Below, piece after piece: positions 33,529 to 42,706 of a DNA stretch of 64,000 bases. The DNA is from Mesorhizobium kowhaii (GTDB lineage Bacteria > Pseudomonadota > Alphaproteobacteria > Rhizobiales > Rhizobiaceae). The DNA lies in assembly GCF_003253745.1 (NCBI RefSeq), contig NZ_MZXV01000076.1:124001-188000 (forward strand), read 5' to 3'. The stretch's first letter is position 1, and each line of letters begins with the position of its first letter. The position numbers and the translations under genes were made by a program. The notes beneath the pieces were generated by a model. That model did not search any database and was not told the DNA's origin. It saw nothing but the letters and a program-made list of their open reading frames with translations.

Positions 33529-34704
33529 TCATCCTCCGCTCGATACTTCGTCACCCGCCCGTATTTGGTCACCGGCCCGTACTTGGTCACCAGAATGGCT
33601 CACCACAAGGTCGTCGCGGTGGATCATCGCCGAACGCGCCTCATAACCAAGCACCGTCTCGATCTCGGCCGTCTTCAGGCCTGCGATCCTTACGGCATCG
33701 GCGGCATCATAGGCAACCAGCCCGCGCGCGATCTCGCGGCCCTCGGGCGACAGGATCGCCACCGTATCGCCGCGCGAGAAATTGCCGCTGACCAGCTTGA
33801 CGCCGGCCGGCAGCAGCGACTTGCCCGACAGCAGTGCGCCGATGGCGCCGGCATCGACCGTCAGCCGGCCGGCGGGTTCGAGCTGGCCGGCGATCCAGGT
33901 CTTGTAGCCCTTGACCGGATTGCTGCTCGGCCGGAAGAAGGTGGCGCGTTCGCCGCGCTCGATCGCCATCAGCGGCGACAACCGCGTGCCCGACGTGATG
34001 ATCATCGCAGTGCCGGCGGCGGTGGCGATCTTGCCGGCATCGAGCTTTGTCCGCATGCCGCCGCGCGACAGTTCGGACGCAGCCGCGCCCGCCATCGCTT
34101 CGATGTCCGGGGTGATGCGATCGACCAGCGGAATGAACTTTGCGCTGTGGTCACGCGCCGGCGGCGCGGTATAGAGGCCGTCAATGTCGGAAAGCAGCAC
34201 CAAAAGGTCAGCGCCCATCATCGTTGCGACACGCGCAGCCAGCCGGTCATTGTCGCCATAGCGGATTTCGGAGGTCGCCACCGTGTCGTTCTCGTTGATG
34301 ACCGGCACCGCCTTCATCTTGAGCAGCGTCGAGATCGTCGCCCGCGCGTTGAGGTAGCGGCGGCGCTCCTCGGTGTCACCGAGCGTCAGCAGGATCTGGC
34401 CCGATTTCAGGCTGCCCTTGCCGAGCGCATCCGACCAGGCGCCGGCGAGCGCGATCTGTCCAACAGCGGCCGCCGCCTGGCTTTCCTCGAGCTTCAAGGC
34501 CCGCTTGCCCAATCCAAGGATGGTGCGGCCAAGCGCGATGGCGCCGGACGACACGACGAGGATTTCAGCACCACCCTGGGCAAGCACGGCAATGTCGTCG
34601 GCGAGCGAGGCCAGCCAGTCGCGCTTGAGGCCGGTCGCGCGGTCGACCAGCAATGCCGAGCCGATCTTCACGGTGATGCGTCGGTATGTCTTCAGCGACT
34701 GCAT
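33529..34704 (-). CDS. proB: Glutamate 5-kinase with PUA domain
   Basis: The first, feedback-controlled step of proline synthesis. The 391 residues have the amino-acid kinase domain (RITVKIGSALLVD, EILVVSSGAIALGR, VINENDTVATSEIRYGDND, GTGGMRTK-like RGGMRTKLDAGKIA) and a C-terminal PUA domain (about 280-370). The tail is unusual: the last about 20 residues contain 6-residue repeats (RAGDQI type) encoded by 18-bp tandem repeats. The ATG at 34704 follows the obgE stop by 4 nt. Confidence 0.95.
   Translation of the reverse strand: MQSLKTYRRITVKIGSALLVDRATGLKRDWLASLADDIAVLAQGGAEILVVSSGAIALGRTILGLGKRALKLEESQAAAAVGQIALAGAWSDALGKGSLKSGQILLTLGDTEERRRYLNARATISTLLKMKAVPVINENDTVATSEIRYGDNDRLAARVATMMGADLLVLLSDIDGLYTAPPARDHSAKFIPLVDRITPDIEAMAGAAASELSRGGMRTKLDAGKIATAAGTAMIITSGTRLSPLMAIERGERATFFRPSSNPVKGYKTWIAGQLEPAGRLTVDAGAIGALLSGKSLLPAGVKLVSGNFSRGDTVAILSPEGREIARGLVAYDAADAVRIAGLKTAEIETVLGYEARSAMIHRDDLVVSHSGDQVRAGDQIRAGDEVSSGG
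33543..33596 (-). repeat. Three 18-bp tandem repeats at the proB 3' end
   Basis: Units at 33543-33560, 33561-33578 and 33579-33596, type GTATTTGGTCACCGGCCC on the plus strand, encode the repeats at the ProB C-terminus. Confidence 0.75.
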
Positions 34705-34708
34705 GGCC

Positions 34709-35740
34709 TTACTTGTCCCAGCGCGTCTCGACAGGGGCCGATATCTGCGCACGCGCCTCGGCCACCACCGCCATCAGCGCCCGCAGCACCGCCTCGACGC
34801 CTTCGCCGGTGACCGCCGACAACAGCATCGGCGCACGGCCGGCGGCGCGCTTCAGCGACGCGACCTTCTTCTTGCGCGCATCGGCGTCGAGCGTGTCGAC
34901 CTGGGAAAGCGCCACGATCTCCACCTTGTCGGTCAGGCCGTTGCCATAGGCGTCGAGTTCGGCGCGCACGGTCTTGTAGGCCTTGCCCGGGTTTTCCTCC
35001 TGCGCCGAGACCAGGTGCAGCAGCACGCGCGTGCGCTCGACATGGCCGAGGAAGCGGTCGCCGATGCCGACGCCCTCATGCGCGCCTTCGATGAGACCAG
35101 GAATGTCGGCGATGACGAATTCGCGCGCATCGATGCGGGCGACGCCGAGACCGGGATGCAGCGTGGTGAACGGATAATCGGCGATCTTCGGCTTGGCCGC
35201 GGTGACCGCGGCCAGAAATGTCGACTTGCCGGCATTGGGCAGCCCGACCAGCCCGGCGTCGGCGATCAGCTTCAGCCGCAGCCAGATATTGAGCTCCTCT
35301 CCCGGCAGGCCGGGGTTGGCGCGGCGCGGCGCCTGGTTGGTCGAGGTCTTGAAATGCTGGTTGCCGAAGCCGCCATTGCCGCCCTTGGCCAGCAGAAAGC
35401 GCTGGCCGACCACGGTCAGGTCGCAGATCAGCGTCTCGTTGTCTTCCTCGAACACCTGCGTTCCCGCCGGCACTTTCAGCGTGACGTCGGCGCCCTTGGC
35501 GCCGGTCATGTTGCGGCCCATGCCGTGGACGCCGGTCTTGGCCTTGAAATGCTGCTGGTAGCGATAGTCGATCAGCGTGTTCAGCCCGTTGACCGCTTCC
35601 AGCCAGACATCGCCGCCACGGCCGCCATCGCCGCCGTCCGGTCCGCCGAACTCGATGAATTTTTCGCGCCGGAACGACACCGAACCGGCACCGCCGTCGC
35701 CGGAGCGTATGTAGACTTTGGCTTGATCGAGAAATTTCAT
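34709..35740 (-). CDS. obgE: GTPase ObgE/CgtA
   Basis: Essential GTPase acting in 50S assembly and stress response. The 343 residues have the glycine-rich Obg fold (KFLDQAKVYIRSGDGGAGS, FGGPDGGDGGRGGDVW) and a G domain with the P-loop GLPNAGKST, the G3 motif DIPGLIEGAHEG, and the Walker region VALSQVDTLD. It has no long C-terminal OCT domain, as usual in alphaproteobacteria. Confidence 0.96.
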   Translation of the reverse strand: MKFLDQAKVYIRSGDGGAGSVSFRREKFIEFGGPDGGDGGRGGDVWLEAVNGLNTLIDYRYQQHFKAKTGVHGMGRNMTGAKGADVTLKVPAGTQVFEEDNETLICDLTVVGQRFLLAKGGNGGFGNQHFKTSTNQAPRRANPGLPGEELNIWLRLKLIADAGLVGLPNAGKSTFLAAVTAAKPKIADYPFTTLHPGLGVARIDAREFVIADIPGLIEGAHEGVGIGDRFLGHVERTRVLLHLVSAQEENPGKAYKTVRAELDAYGNGLTDKVEIVALSQVDTLDADARKKKVASLKRAAGRAPMLLSAVTGEGVEAVLRALMAVVAEARAQISAPVETRWDK

Positions 35741-35874
35741 GGCGTGTGCAGTTTCTGCTAGTGGCTTTGCGGCATTGCTCTAAACCTTCGGCCTTGCTCT
35801 AAACCAAGGCGCGGCGAAGGGCGAGGCCGTTTTGTGACAATGGCCGCGTGGGGTTGGCCGGAGGGGGTGTCGGA

Positions 35875-36744
35875 ATGAAGCTTGTAACCTACAACGTCCA
35901 GTACGGCATCGGCCTTGATGGGCAGTACAGTGTCGAGCGCATCACTGATGCCGTGCGCGGCGCCGACGTGATCGCGCTGCAGGAGGTGACCCGCAACAAT
36001 CCCAGGAACGGCGGCCGCGACATGGTCGCCGAGATCGGCGAGGCGTTGCCCGACTATTTCGCCGTCTATGGCAGCAATTTCGAGGCCAATATCGGGTCGC
36101 GCATCGACAACGGCCGCGCCATCACCACGACCTTCCAGCTCGGCAATATGGTGCTGTCGAAGACACCCATTCATCTGTCGCGCAACCTGCTTTTGCCGCG
36201 CAGCCGCAGCTTCGAGATGATGAATTTCCAGCGCGGCGCGCTGGAAGCGCTGATCGAGACGCCGCTTGGTTTCATCCGCTTCTATTCCATCCATCTCGAT
36301 CACCGCAGCCCGGTCGAACGCGCCAGCCAGATCCAGTTCCTGCGCCAGCGCATGCTGAACTATGCGCTCGAAGGCGGCGCCTTGTCCGGCGTCGCCGAGA
36401 TCGGCTTGCCGGAATTGCCCCATCCCGAAGCCTTTGTCGGCATGGGCGATTTCAACATGCTGGCCGGCTCACCCGAATATGTCGAACTCGCCGGCCGGCC
36501 GGACCATGAATTCGGCATGCCGCTGACCGCCGACTTTGCCGTCGATGCCGCCATGCGCCTCAACGTCGCCGGCGACGACCTGGTCAGCTGGGTCGACCCC
36601 AAACAGCCCGCCAATGCCAGCCGTCACAAGCGCATCGACTATGTCTTCACCAGCGCTTCGCTTGCCAAATCCCTGAAGCGTCTGTGGGTCGACCGGCAGG
36701 CCGTCGGTTCGGACCACCTGCCGGTGTGGGTCGAACTGGGCTGA
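35875..36744 (+). CDS. Endonuclease/exonuclease/phosphatase-fold protein
   Basis: 289 residues of the EEP superfamily: MKLVTYNVQYGIG with the metal-site Asn, VIALQEVTRNN (Glu ligand), FYSIHLDHRSP, FVGMGDFNMLAGSPEY (GDFN), and the C-terminal QAVGSDHLPVWVEL (SDH). All catalytic motifs are present. The substrate could be DNA, a phosphoinositide-like lipid or another phosphodiester. No signal peptide, so cytosolic. GGAGG 9-10 nt upstream of the ATG at 35875 fixes the start. It is inserted on the plus strand between obgE and the GNAT gene of the conserved block. Confidence 0.9.
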   Translation: MKLVTYNVQYGIGLDGQYSVERITDAVRGADVIALQEVTRNNPRNGGRDMVAEIGEALPDYFAVYGSNFEANIGSRIDNGRAITTTFQLGNMVLSKTPIHLSRNLLLPRSRSFEMMNFQRGALEALIETPLGFIRFYSIHLDHRSPVERASQIQFLRQRMLNYALEGGALSGVAEIGLPELPHPEAFVGMGDFNMLAGSPEYVELAGRPDHEFGMPLTADFAVDAAMRLNVAGDDLVSWVDPKQPANASRHKRIDYVFTSASLAKSLKRLWVDRQAVGSDHLPVWVELG

Positions 36745-36794
36745 CCTTCATCTTTGGTCCGCAACCGACCTTCACTTGTTCGACCCATGCGCCG

Positions 36795-36935
36795 AGGTGC
36801 ATCGAGATTCAGGTCAGGCCGAGCCGAAAACGGTGGTTTTCGAGAACCGGAGCGGAGCGTACTAAAGTACGTGAGCACCGGAAGCACAGAAAACCAACGT
36901 TTGCAGGCCGGCCTCACCTGAATATCGATACACCT
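36795..36935. repeat. 141-bp nested hairpin element
   Basis: The outer arms pair over 27 bp with three mismatches (36795-36821 AGGTGCATCGAGATTC... and 36910-36935 ...GAATATCGATACACCT). An inner hairpin has GTACT-AA-AGTAC (36859-36870) flanked by GAACCGGAGC and GAGCACCGGA. The right end contains the stop codon of the GNAT gene. I recall near-identical sequences elsewhere in Mesorhizobium; the function is unknown to me. Confidence 0.75.
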
Positions 36936-37521
36936 AAAAATGCACCCAGTTACGGAGGCTGGTCCAGGTCTTCCTGTCGAGCCGGTAGCGCTCGACCGGC
37001 ACCTGGCCGGCGACGATCGAGTTCAGCATGCCCTGGCCGGCATACTGGAAGCCGCATTTGTGGATCACCCGGCGCGAGGCCGGATTGATGACCCGCGTCG
37101 AGGCATGCAGCACCTGGATCGACGTCTTCTGGAAGGCGAGGTCGACCAGCGCGTGGGCGGCTTCCGTCGCATAGCCCTTCTTCCAGTAAGGCTCTCCGAT
37201 CCAGTAGCCGAGCTCCAGCCCGCGATCGGTGGTGTTGAGACCGGCGCAGCCGACGAAGGTGTCGGTACCGGCCAGCGTCAAGGCATAGACAATGCCGGCA
37301 CGGCGCGACTTCGCCATGGCAAGGAAGGCGCGTCCCTCGGCCTCGCCATAGGGGTGCGGCATGCGGGCCAGCATTTCGGCGACATGACGGTTGTCGGCAA
37401 GCTCGACCAGTTGCGGAATGTCGTCTTCGCGGGGCGCTCGCATCACCAGCCGCTCGGTGACCAGGACCGGGCAGTCTATCGCGTAACTTTCGTCGTCGGT
37501 GTCTTCCGCTTCGGCAACCAT
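36934..37521 (-). CDS. GNAT-family N-acetyltransferase (RimJ/RimL type)
   Basis: 195 residues of the RimJ/RimL group: LVTERLVMRAPREDDIPQLV, LELGYWIGEPYWKKGYATEA (acetyl-CoA loop), and NPASRRVIHKCGFQYAGQG. It probably acetylates a protein N-terminus or a small amine; its place between rpmA and obgE, constant in many alphaproteobacteria, hints at a ribosome-related target. GGAGG 8 nt before the ATG at 37521 fixes the start. Its stop lies inside a hairpin element. Confidence 0.92.
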   Translation of the reverse strand: MVAEAEDTDDESYAIDCPVLVTERLVMRAPREDDIPQLVELADNRHVAEMLARMPHPYGEAEGRAFLAMAKSRRAGIVYALTLAGTDTFVGCAGLNTTDRGLELGYWIGEPYWKKGYATEAAHALVDLAFQKTSIQVLHASTRVINPASRRVIHKCGFQYAGQGMLNSIVAGQVPVERYRLDRKTWTSLRNWVHF

Positions 37522-37543
37522 TTGAAAGTCCTCCAGGCCAAGA

Positions 37544-37572
37544 AAAAGGGGAGATGGAAACCCATCTCCCCT
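37544..37572 (-). terminator. Rho-independent terminator after rpmA
   Basis: Stem AGGGGAGATGG/CCATCTCCCCT (37547-37557 with 37562-37572), 4-nt loop, followed on the minus strand by TTTTTCTT. It lies 23 nt upstream of the GNAT start, so the GNAT gene needs read-through or its own promoter. Confidence 0.82.
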
Positions 37573-37640
37573 GATCCTTTTCCTGGCTTTGCCAGACACC
37601 GGTTCCCGAGATGGGCGCCGGTGTTCTAGTGCGGAACCGG

Positions 37641-37910
37641 CTACTCCGCGGCTTTGGTAATCGGGTTGACCGATACGTAGGTTCGGCCGTTGGCTTTTTT
37701 GTTGAACGTCACGGCGCCGGTCTCGAGCGCAAAAAGGGTATGGTCCGTGCCCATGCCGACATTGACGCCGGGATGCCAGGTGGTGCCGCGTTGACGAATG
37801 ATGATGTTGCCCGGGATGACGGCTTCGCCGCCGAACTTCTTCACGCCCAGACGCTTGGAATGCGAGTCGCGACCGTTGCGCGACGAGCCGCCAGCTTTCT
37901 TGTGTGCCAT
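37641..37910 (-). CDS. rpmA: Ribosomal protein L27
   Basis: 89-residue 50S protein reaching the peptidyl-transferase centre. MAHKKAGGSSRNGRDSHSKR and the following LGVKKFGGEAVIPGNIIIRQ are diagnostic. It follows rplU by 98 nt, and a terminator comes next. Confidence 0.97.
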   Translation of the reverse strand: MAHKKAGGSSRNGRDSHSKRLGVKKFGGEAVIPGNIIIRQRGTTWHPGVNVGMGTDHTLFALETGAVTFNKKANGRTYVSVNPITKAAE

Positions 37911-38008
37911 CTAACTAACTCCGTTGCGCCGCAAGGCGCCTAAAAGGCCTTATGAACGCGTTCGCGTTCCGTTTCAAGTCCGATTCCGGCGACCTGATCG
38001 CCGGAAAA

Positions 38009-38677
38009 TTACTTCGCCGCCAATTCCTTGGCCTGCTCGCGCCAGTCCTTGATCTGGTCGGCGCTGAAGGGCATGTGCTCGTCGATCTTGGCGACATCCT
38101 TGTCGGTCAGCTTGGCGAGCTGGGCGAAGGTGATGATGCCCTGCTCGGCGAGGTCCTTGGCTGCGACCGGGCCGATGCCCTTGATCACGGTCAAATCGTC
38201 CGGCTCGCCCTTCGGCGCCTTGAACAGCGGCGCTGCCGCGGTCTCGGCTGCCTTGGCCTTGGGCTCCTTCTTCGGCGCGGCTTCCGCCGTCGCTTCAGTC
38301 ACGGCCTCTGCCTTGGCTTCCTTCTTCGGCGCCTTGACGGCTGCCGTCTTCGTCGGCTTGGCACCACCCAGCAGGATCTCCGAGATCCGCACGGTGGTCA
38401 AAAGCTGGCGATGGCCGATCTTGCGGCGCGAATTCTGCCGGCGGCGCTTCTTGAAAGCGATGACGGTGCGGTTCTTGCCCTGCTCGACGACTTCGGCGGT
38501 GACAACCGCGCCATCGACGAACGGCGCGCCGAACGTGACATTCTCGCCCTCGCCATGCGCGAGAACGTGGCCGATCTCGACCATATCGCCGACATTGGCT
38601 TCGACTTTTTCGATCTTCAGGAGATCGTTGGCGGCAACGCGATACTGCTTGCCACCCGTTTTAATGACTGCGAACAT
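38009..38677 (-). CDS. rplU: Ribosomal protein L21 with C-terminal helix-hairpin-helix extension
   Basis: Residues 1-103 are a normal L21 (MFAVIKTGGKQYRVA, KRRRQNSRRKIGHRQ, TTVRISEIL). Another 119 residues follow: a Lys/Ala/Pro/Glu linker (about 105-158) and a helix-hairpin-helix-like domain (160-222: DDLTVIKGIGPVAAKDL..., ADQIKDWREQAKELAAK). E. coli L21 has 103 residues. Such extensions occur in rhizobial L21 as I recall; function unknown. A similar module ends LivG in this window. ATG at 38677 with AAAGG 6 nt upstream. Confidence 0.96.
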   Translation of the reverse strand: MFAVIKTGGKQYRVAANDLLKIEKVEANVGDMVEIGHVLAHGEGENVTFGAPFVDGAVVTAEVVEQGKNRTVIAFKKRRRQNSRRKIGHRQLLTTVRISEILLGGAKPTKTAAVKAPKKEAKAEAVTEATAEAAPKKEPKAKAAETAAAPLFKAPKGEPDDLTVIKGIGPVAAKDLAEQGIITFAQLAKLTDKDVAKIDEHMPFSADQIKDWREQAKELAAK

Positions 38678-38709
38678 TTTTTGCCTTTCGCTGTTCGGTC
38701 GGCCTTGAT

Positions 38710-38728
38710 GAACCGCCTCTGGCGGTTC
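38710..38728 (-). promoter_or_regulatory. Hairpin in the rplU leader
   Basis: GAACCGCC/GGCGGTTC with a 3-nt loop, 33 nt before the rplU ATG and inside the predicted 5' UTR. It could be an autoregulatory site for L21 or a transcript-stability element. Confidence 0.4.
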
Positions 38729-38802
38729 GGCCGTCTTTTTGTCAGTCTGCGGGTTCAAAAAACAAGCGGCGCGGAAGAACCCTCCACGCCGATTGCGCGC
38801 TG

Positions 38803-38831
38803 TCCCTAACCGAAGGTTGAGTGTGAGTCAA
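38803..38831 (-). promoter_or_regulatory. Predicted sigma70 promoter of rplU-rpmA
   Basis: On the minus strand, TTGACT (38831-38826), 17-nt spacer, TAGGGA (38808-38803). It is 126 nt from the -10 box to the rplU ATG. Confidence 0.55.
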
Positions 38832-39007
38832 GGCGAAGCCGTTGCCGAGACCGTTATTAGCTCGGTAGCATCTGGCCATAGCAGCATGACTGCACAGCGT
38901 TGCCGTCGTCGGCAGGCGTGGTGGCCGGAAATCTGCGTGGGCTTGACCGCAAACACCAATGCGAATCCGTCGCTTGTCCGGGAAGCCAAATAACTCGCGG
39001 ATTGGCC
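38832..39007. other. Intergenic region between the divergent rplU and tRNA-Ser promoters
   Basis: About 175 bases with no open frame or hairpin that I can support. Together with the rplU leader it forms a gene-free stretch of almost 400 bases. Confidence 0.3.
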
Positions 39008-39035
39008 TTGTAACCTGCCCGTTCAGCCGTTATCT
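39008..39035 (+). promoter_or_regulatory. Predicted sigma70 promoter of tRNA-Ser
   Basis: TTGTAA, 16-nt spacer, TTATCT; the -10 box ends 35 nt before the mature tRNA. Confidence 0.45.
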
Positions 39036-39070
39036 AGTGCGCCGCGCCGGCAACGGCCGACCATGACCGC

Positions 39071-39160
39071 GGAGAGGTGGCAGAGTGGTCGAATGCACCG
39101 CACTCGAAATGCGGCATGGGTGCAAGCCCATCGGGGGTTCGAATCCCTCCCTCTCCGCCA
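39071..39160 (+). tRNA. tRNA-Ser (anticodon CGA)
   Basis: 90 nt including an encoded CCA. The acceptor arms GGAGAGG/CCTCTCC pair perfectly. The anticodon stem CCGCA/TGCGG encloses loop CTCGAAA with CGA at 39105-39107. A long variable arm (GGCATGGGTGCAAGCCCATC region) marks a class II serine tRNA, and the T-arm GGGGGTTCGAATCCCTC is standard. Reads UCG codons. Confidence 0.96.
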
Positions 39161-39322
39161 TCTTTGAACAAAACCGGGCACGCCCAGGGTATCCAATTTT
39201 ACGCCAGAGCTAGAGATCGCCACCAAGGTCGGATCAGGTTGCTCTTGGACCCCTGTCCCGCCGCAGTCTTCCCGTGCCTACGGAGGTGGATGATCTGGGC
39301 TGTCAAGCCGATGATGGCGGGC

Positions 39323-39898
39323 CTACGCAGCCTTCCGCCGCGATTGGCTCACGCTCAGCCACACCGCCGAAACCAGGAAGTAGAGAGCGCCTACCGCGGC
39401 ATAGCCGGCCACGTTGGTGATGGATGGCGGCATCGGCATCCGCGCCTGCACGATGAAAAACGTGCCTGCCAGCGCTGACTGCCCTCCGCTCAGGATCATC
39501 GCCCACTGCGCACCATAGCTCCTCCAACGGCGGATTGCGGTGCCGAGTTGAAGCAGACCAGACAGGATCGCCCATACGCCGAACACCCCGAGCACCCAAT
39601 TCATGCTCATCTTCAGCGCGAGAACCACCGCAAGCGTTGTCGCCACACTGACCACGACGTTGATAGTCTGCGTGCGATTCTGTCCCAACCCTCCGCTGCG
39701 CGATGCGTCGACAAAATTGGCAACGGCATCCCATGCGGGATAAGCCACCAGTAAAGCCGCCGCGATCACCCAGGAATGCTGTCCCACCGTGAAGGCAGCA
39801 GCCACCCAGGCAGCCGAGAACGCCGTCCGAGCGAAGTAATAGAGCTTGAGCCATTGTTCCTGGCTGGCGCGAGAAAGATCGCCATTGTGAACTGTCAT
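39323..39898 (-). CDS. Small integral membrane protein (DUF308-like)
   Basis: 191 residues with about six membrane helices (for example WVIAAALLVAYPAWDAVANF, INVVVSVATTLAVVLAL, VLGVFGVWAILSGLLQL, GYAAVGALYFLVSAVW) and short loops. The helix pattern resembles DUF308/HdeD-type proteins, tentatively. It lies 77 nt downstream of a tetR gene on the same strand, with a half operator before it, so it is probably the regulator's target. Confidence 0.75.
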   Translation of the reverse strand: MTVHNGDLSRASQEQWLKLYYFARTAFSAAWVAAAFTVGQHSWVIAAALLVAYPAWDAVANFVDASRSGGLGQNRTQTINVVVSVATTLAVVLALKMSMNWVLGVFGVWAILSGLLQLGTAIRRWRSYGAQWAMILSGGQSALAGTFFIVQARMPMPPSITNVAGYAAVGALYFLVSAVWLSVSQSRRKAA

Positions 39899-39914
39899 TG
39901 GATTGTCCTTTCAA

Positions 39915-39927
39915 CTAGTAGGTAGGG
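39915..39927. promoter_or_regulatory. Half-site of the TetR operator upstream of the membrane gene
   Basis: On the minus strand CCTACCTACTAG, with CCTACC followed by a 4-nt spacer as in the full palindrome 40583-40598. The second arm is poorly conserved. Confidence 0.35.
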
Positions 39928-39975
39928 GCTCTCGACGAACGTCGCGGAGCGATTACGGCTATGGTTGTTTGAGAT

Positions 39976-40575
39976 CTAGGACCGTATCTGGAGGGATGCC
40001 GGAGCGAGTCGCTGCAAGAGCGGGCCTGTCACGATGCTGAATATCTTCGGATCGCCATAGGCCCGCGCCGAAAGCATCGCGCCGTGAACCGTCGCCATGA
40101 ACGCTTCAGCCTCGGCACGAGGGGTACTCATCAGTTGAAGTTGGCCGTGCCGCGCGCCGCGCTCCAGCACGGATGTCAGCCACGCTGACAGGGAGCGGAA
40201 ATGCGCCCGGACCTCCAGGCCAACTTCCTCGGGCAGAACGGGGAGCTGGCTTGCCAGCAGCGCGCAGACACAAAACGGAGCGCTGGCGTCCGCAATGCAG
40301 GCTTCCCAATACCCAGCGTAGAACCGAAGCTGTTCGAGCGGATCGGATACCTGAAGTTCAAGATTCGCCATCCCCACTTCAGCTTCTTCCCGATACCGCG
40401 CAACCAGCGTTCGGACCAGATCGACCTTGCTCGGGAAATGGTGGTGGATGCTCGCCTTACGAATCCCGACCACATCAGCGATGTCGGCATAACTGAAACC
40501 GTTGTAGCCGCCAGCGACGATCAGAGAACGCGCGCAAGCCAGGATGTCGTCAGAGGTGGTCGACAAGTTGCTCAT
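39976..40575 (-). CDS. TetR-family transcriptional regulator
   Basis: 199 residues. The N-terminal HTH is canonical (ILACARSLIVAGGYNGFSYADIADVVG split around residue 30, then IRKASIHHHFPSKVDLVRTLV). The C-terminal half is a ligand-binding helical domain with a Cys-rich stretch (APFCVCALLASQLPVLPEE), similar to regulators of electrophile or xenobiotic response. A perfect palindrome sits upstream of its start. It likely controls itself and the downstream membrane protein. Confidence 0.9.
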   Translation of the reverse strand: MSNLSTTSDDILACARSLIVAGGYNGFSYADIADVVGIRKASIHHHFPSKVDLVRTLVARYREEAEVGMANLELQVSDPLEQLRFYAGYWEACIADASAPFCVCALLASQLPVLPEEVGLEVRAHFRSLSAWLTSVLERGARHGQLQLMSTPRAEAEAFMATVHGAMLSARAYGDPKIFSIVTGPLLQRLAPASLQIRS

Positions 40576-40582
40576 GGCTTAA

Positions 40583-40598
40583 CCTACCTTCTGGTAGG
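40583..40598. promoter_or_regulatory. TetR operator palindrome CCTACC-TTCT-GGTAGG
   Basis: Perfect 6-bp arms with a 4-nt spacer, 8 nt upstream of the tetR ATG: a typical place for autorepression. Confidence 0.65.
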
Positions 40599-40625
40599 AT
40601 GGTCGTCAAGCGCTACTCTTGGCCC

Positions 40626-42464
<1,839 letters not shown>

Positions 42465-42706
42465 CAGTCGGACACCGGGCCTGAGTTGATTTTTGGTGGA
42501 TTGGAGAGGATGTGGAAACCGATCAAAACGACTCTCCGCATGGGCACCTTGCCTTAGCGCAGCCGTCATCGGACCACAACAGGAACAGGCCGCTCGCACC
42601 GCGAACGCAGCCGGAGCCTGTCCCTTCCCCTGCGACACCGGCACCTCGCTGGATTCCTCCACCCGCTGCGATGTAAGCTTGGCCCGACAGGGCCAGGGAG
42701 GGCGCG

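Noticed and set aside
32317..34812. 831-codon open frame antisense to proA and proB
   Set aside because: It spans two well-identified genes on the other strand and the translation is Asp/Arg/His-rich shadow sequence.
39071..39160. tRNA-Ser as an integration site for an island
   Set aside because: I saw no repeat of the tRNA 3' end downstream in the window and no integrase; the genes to the right look ordinary.
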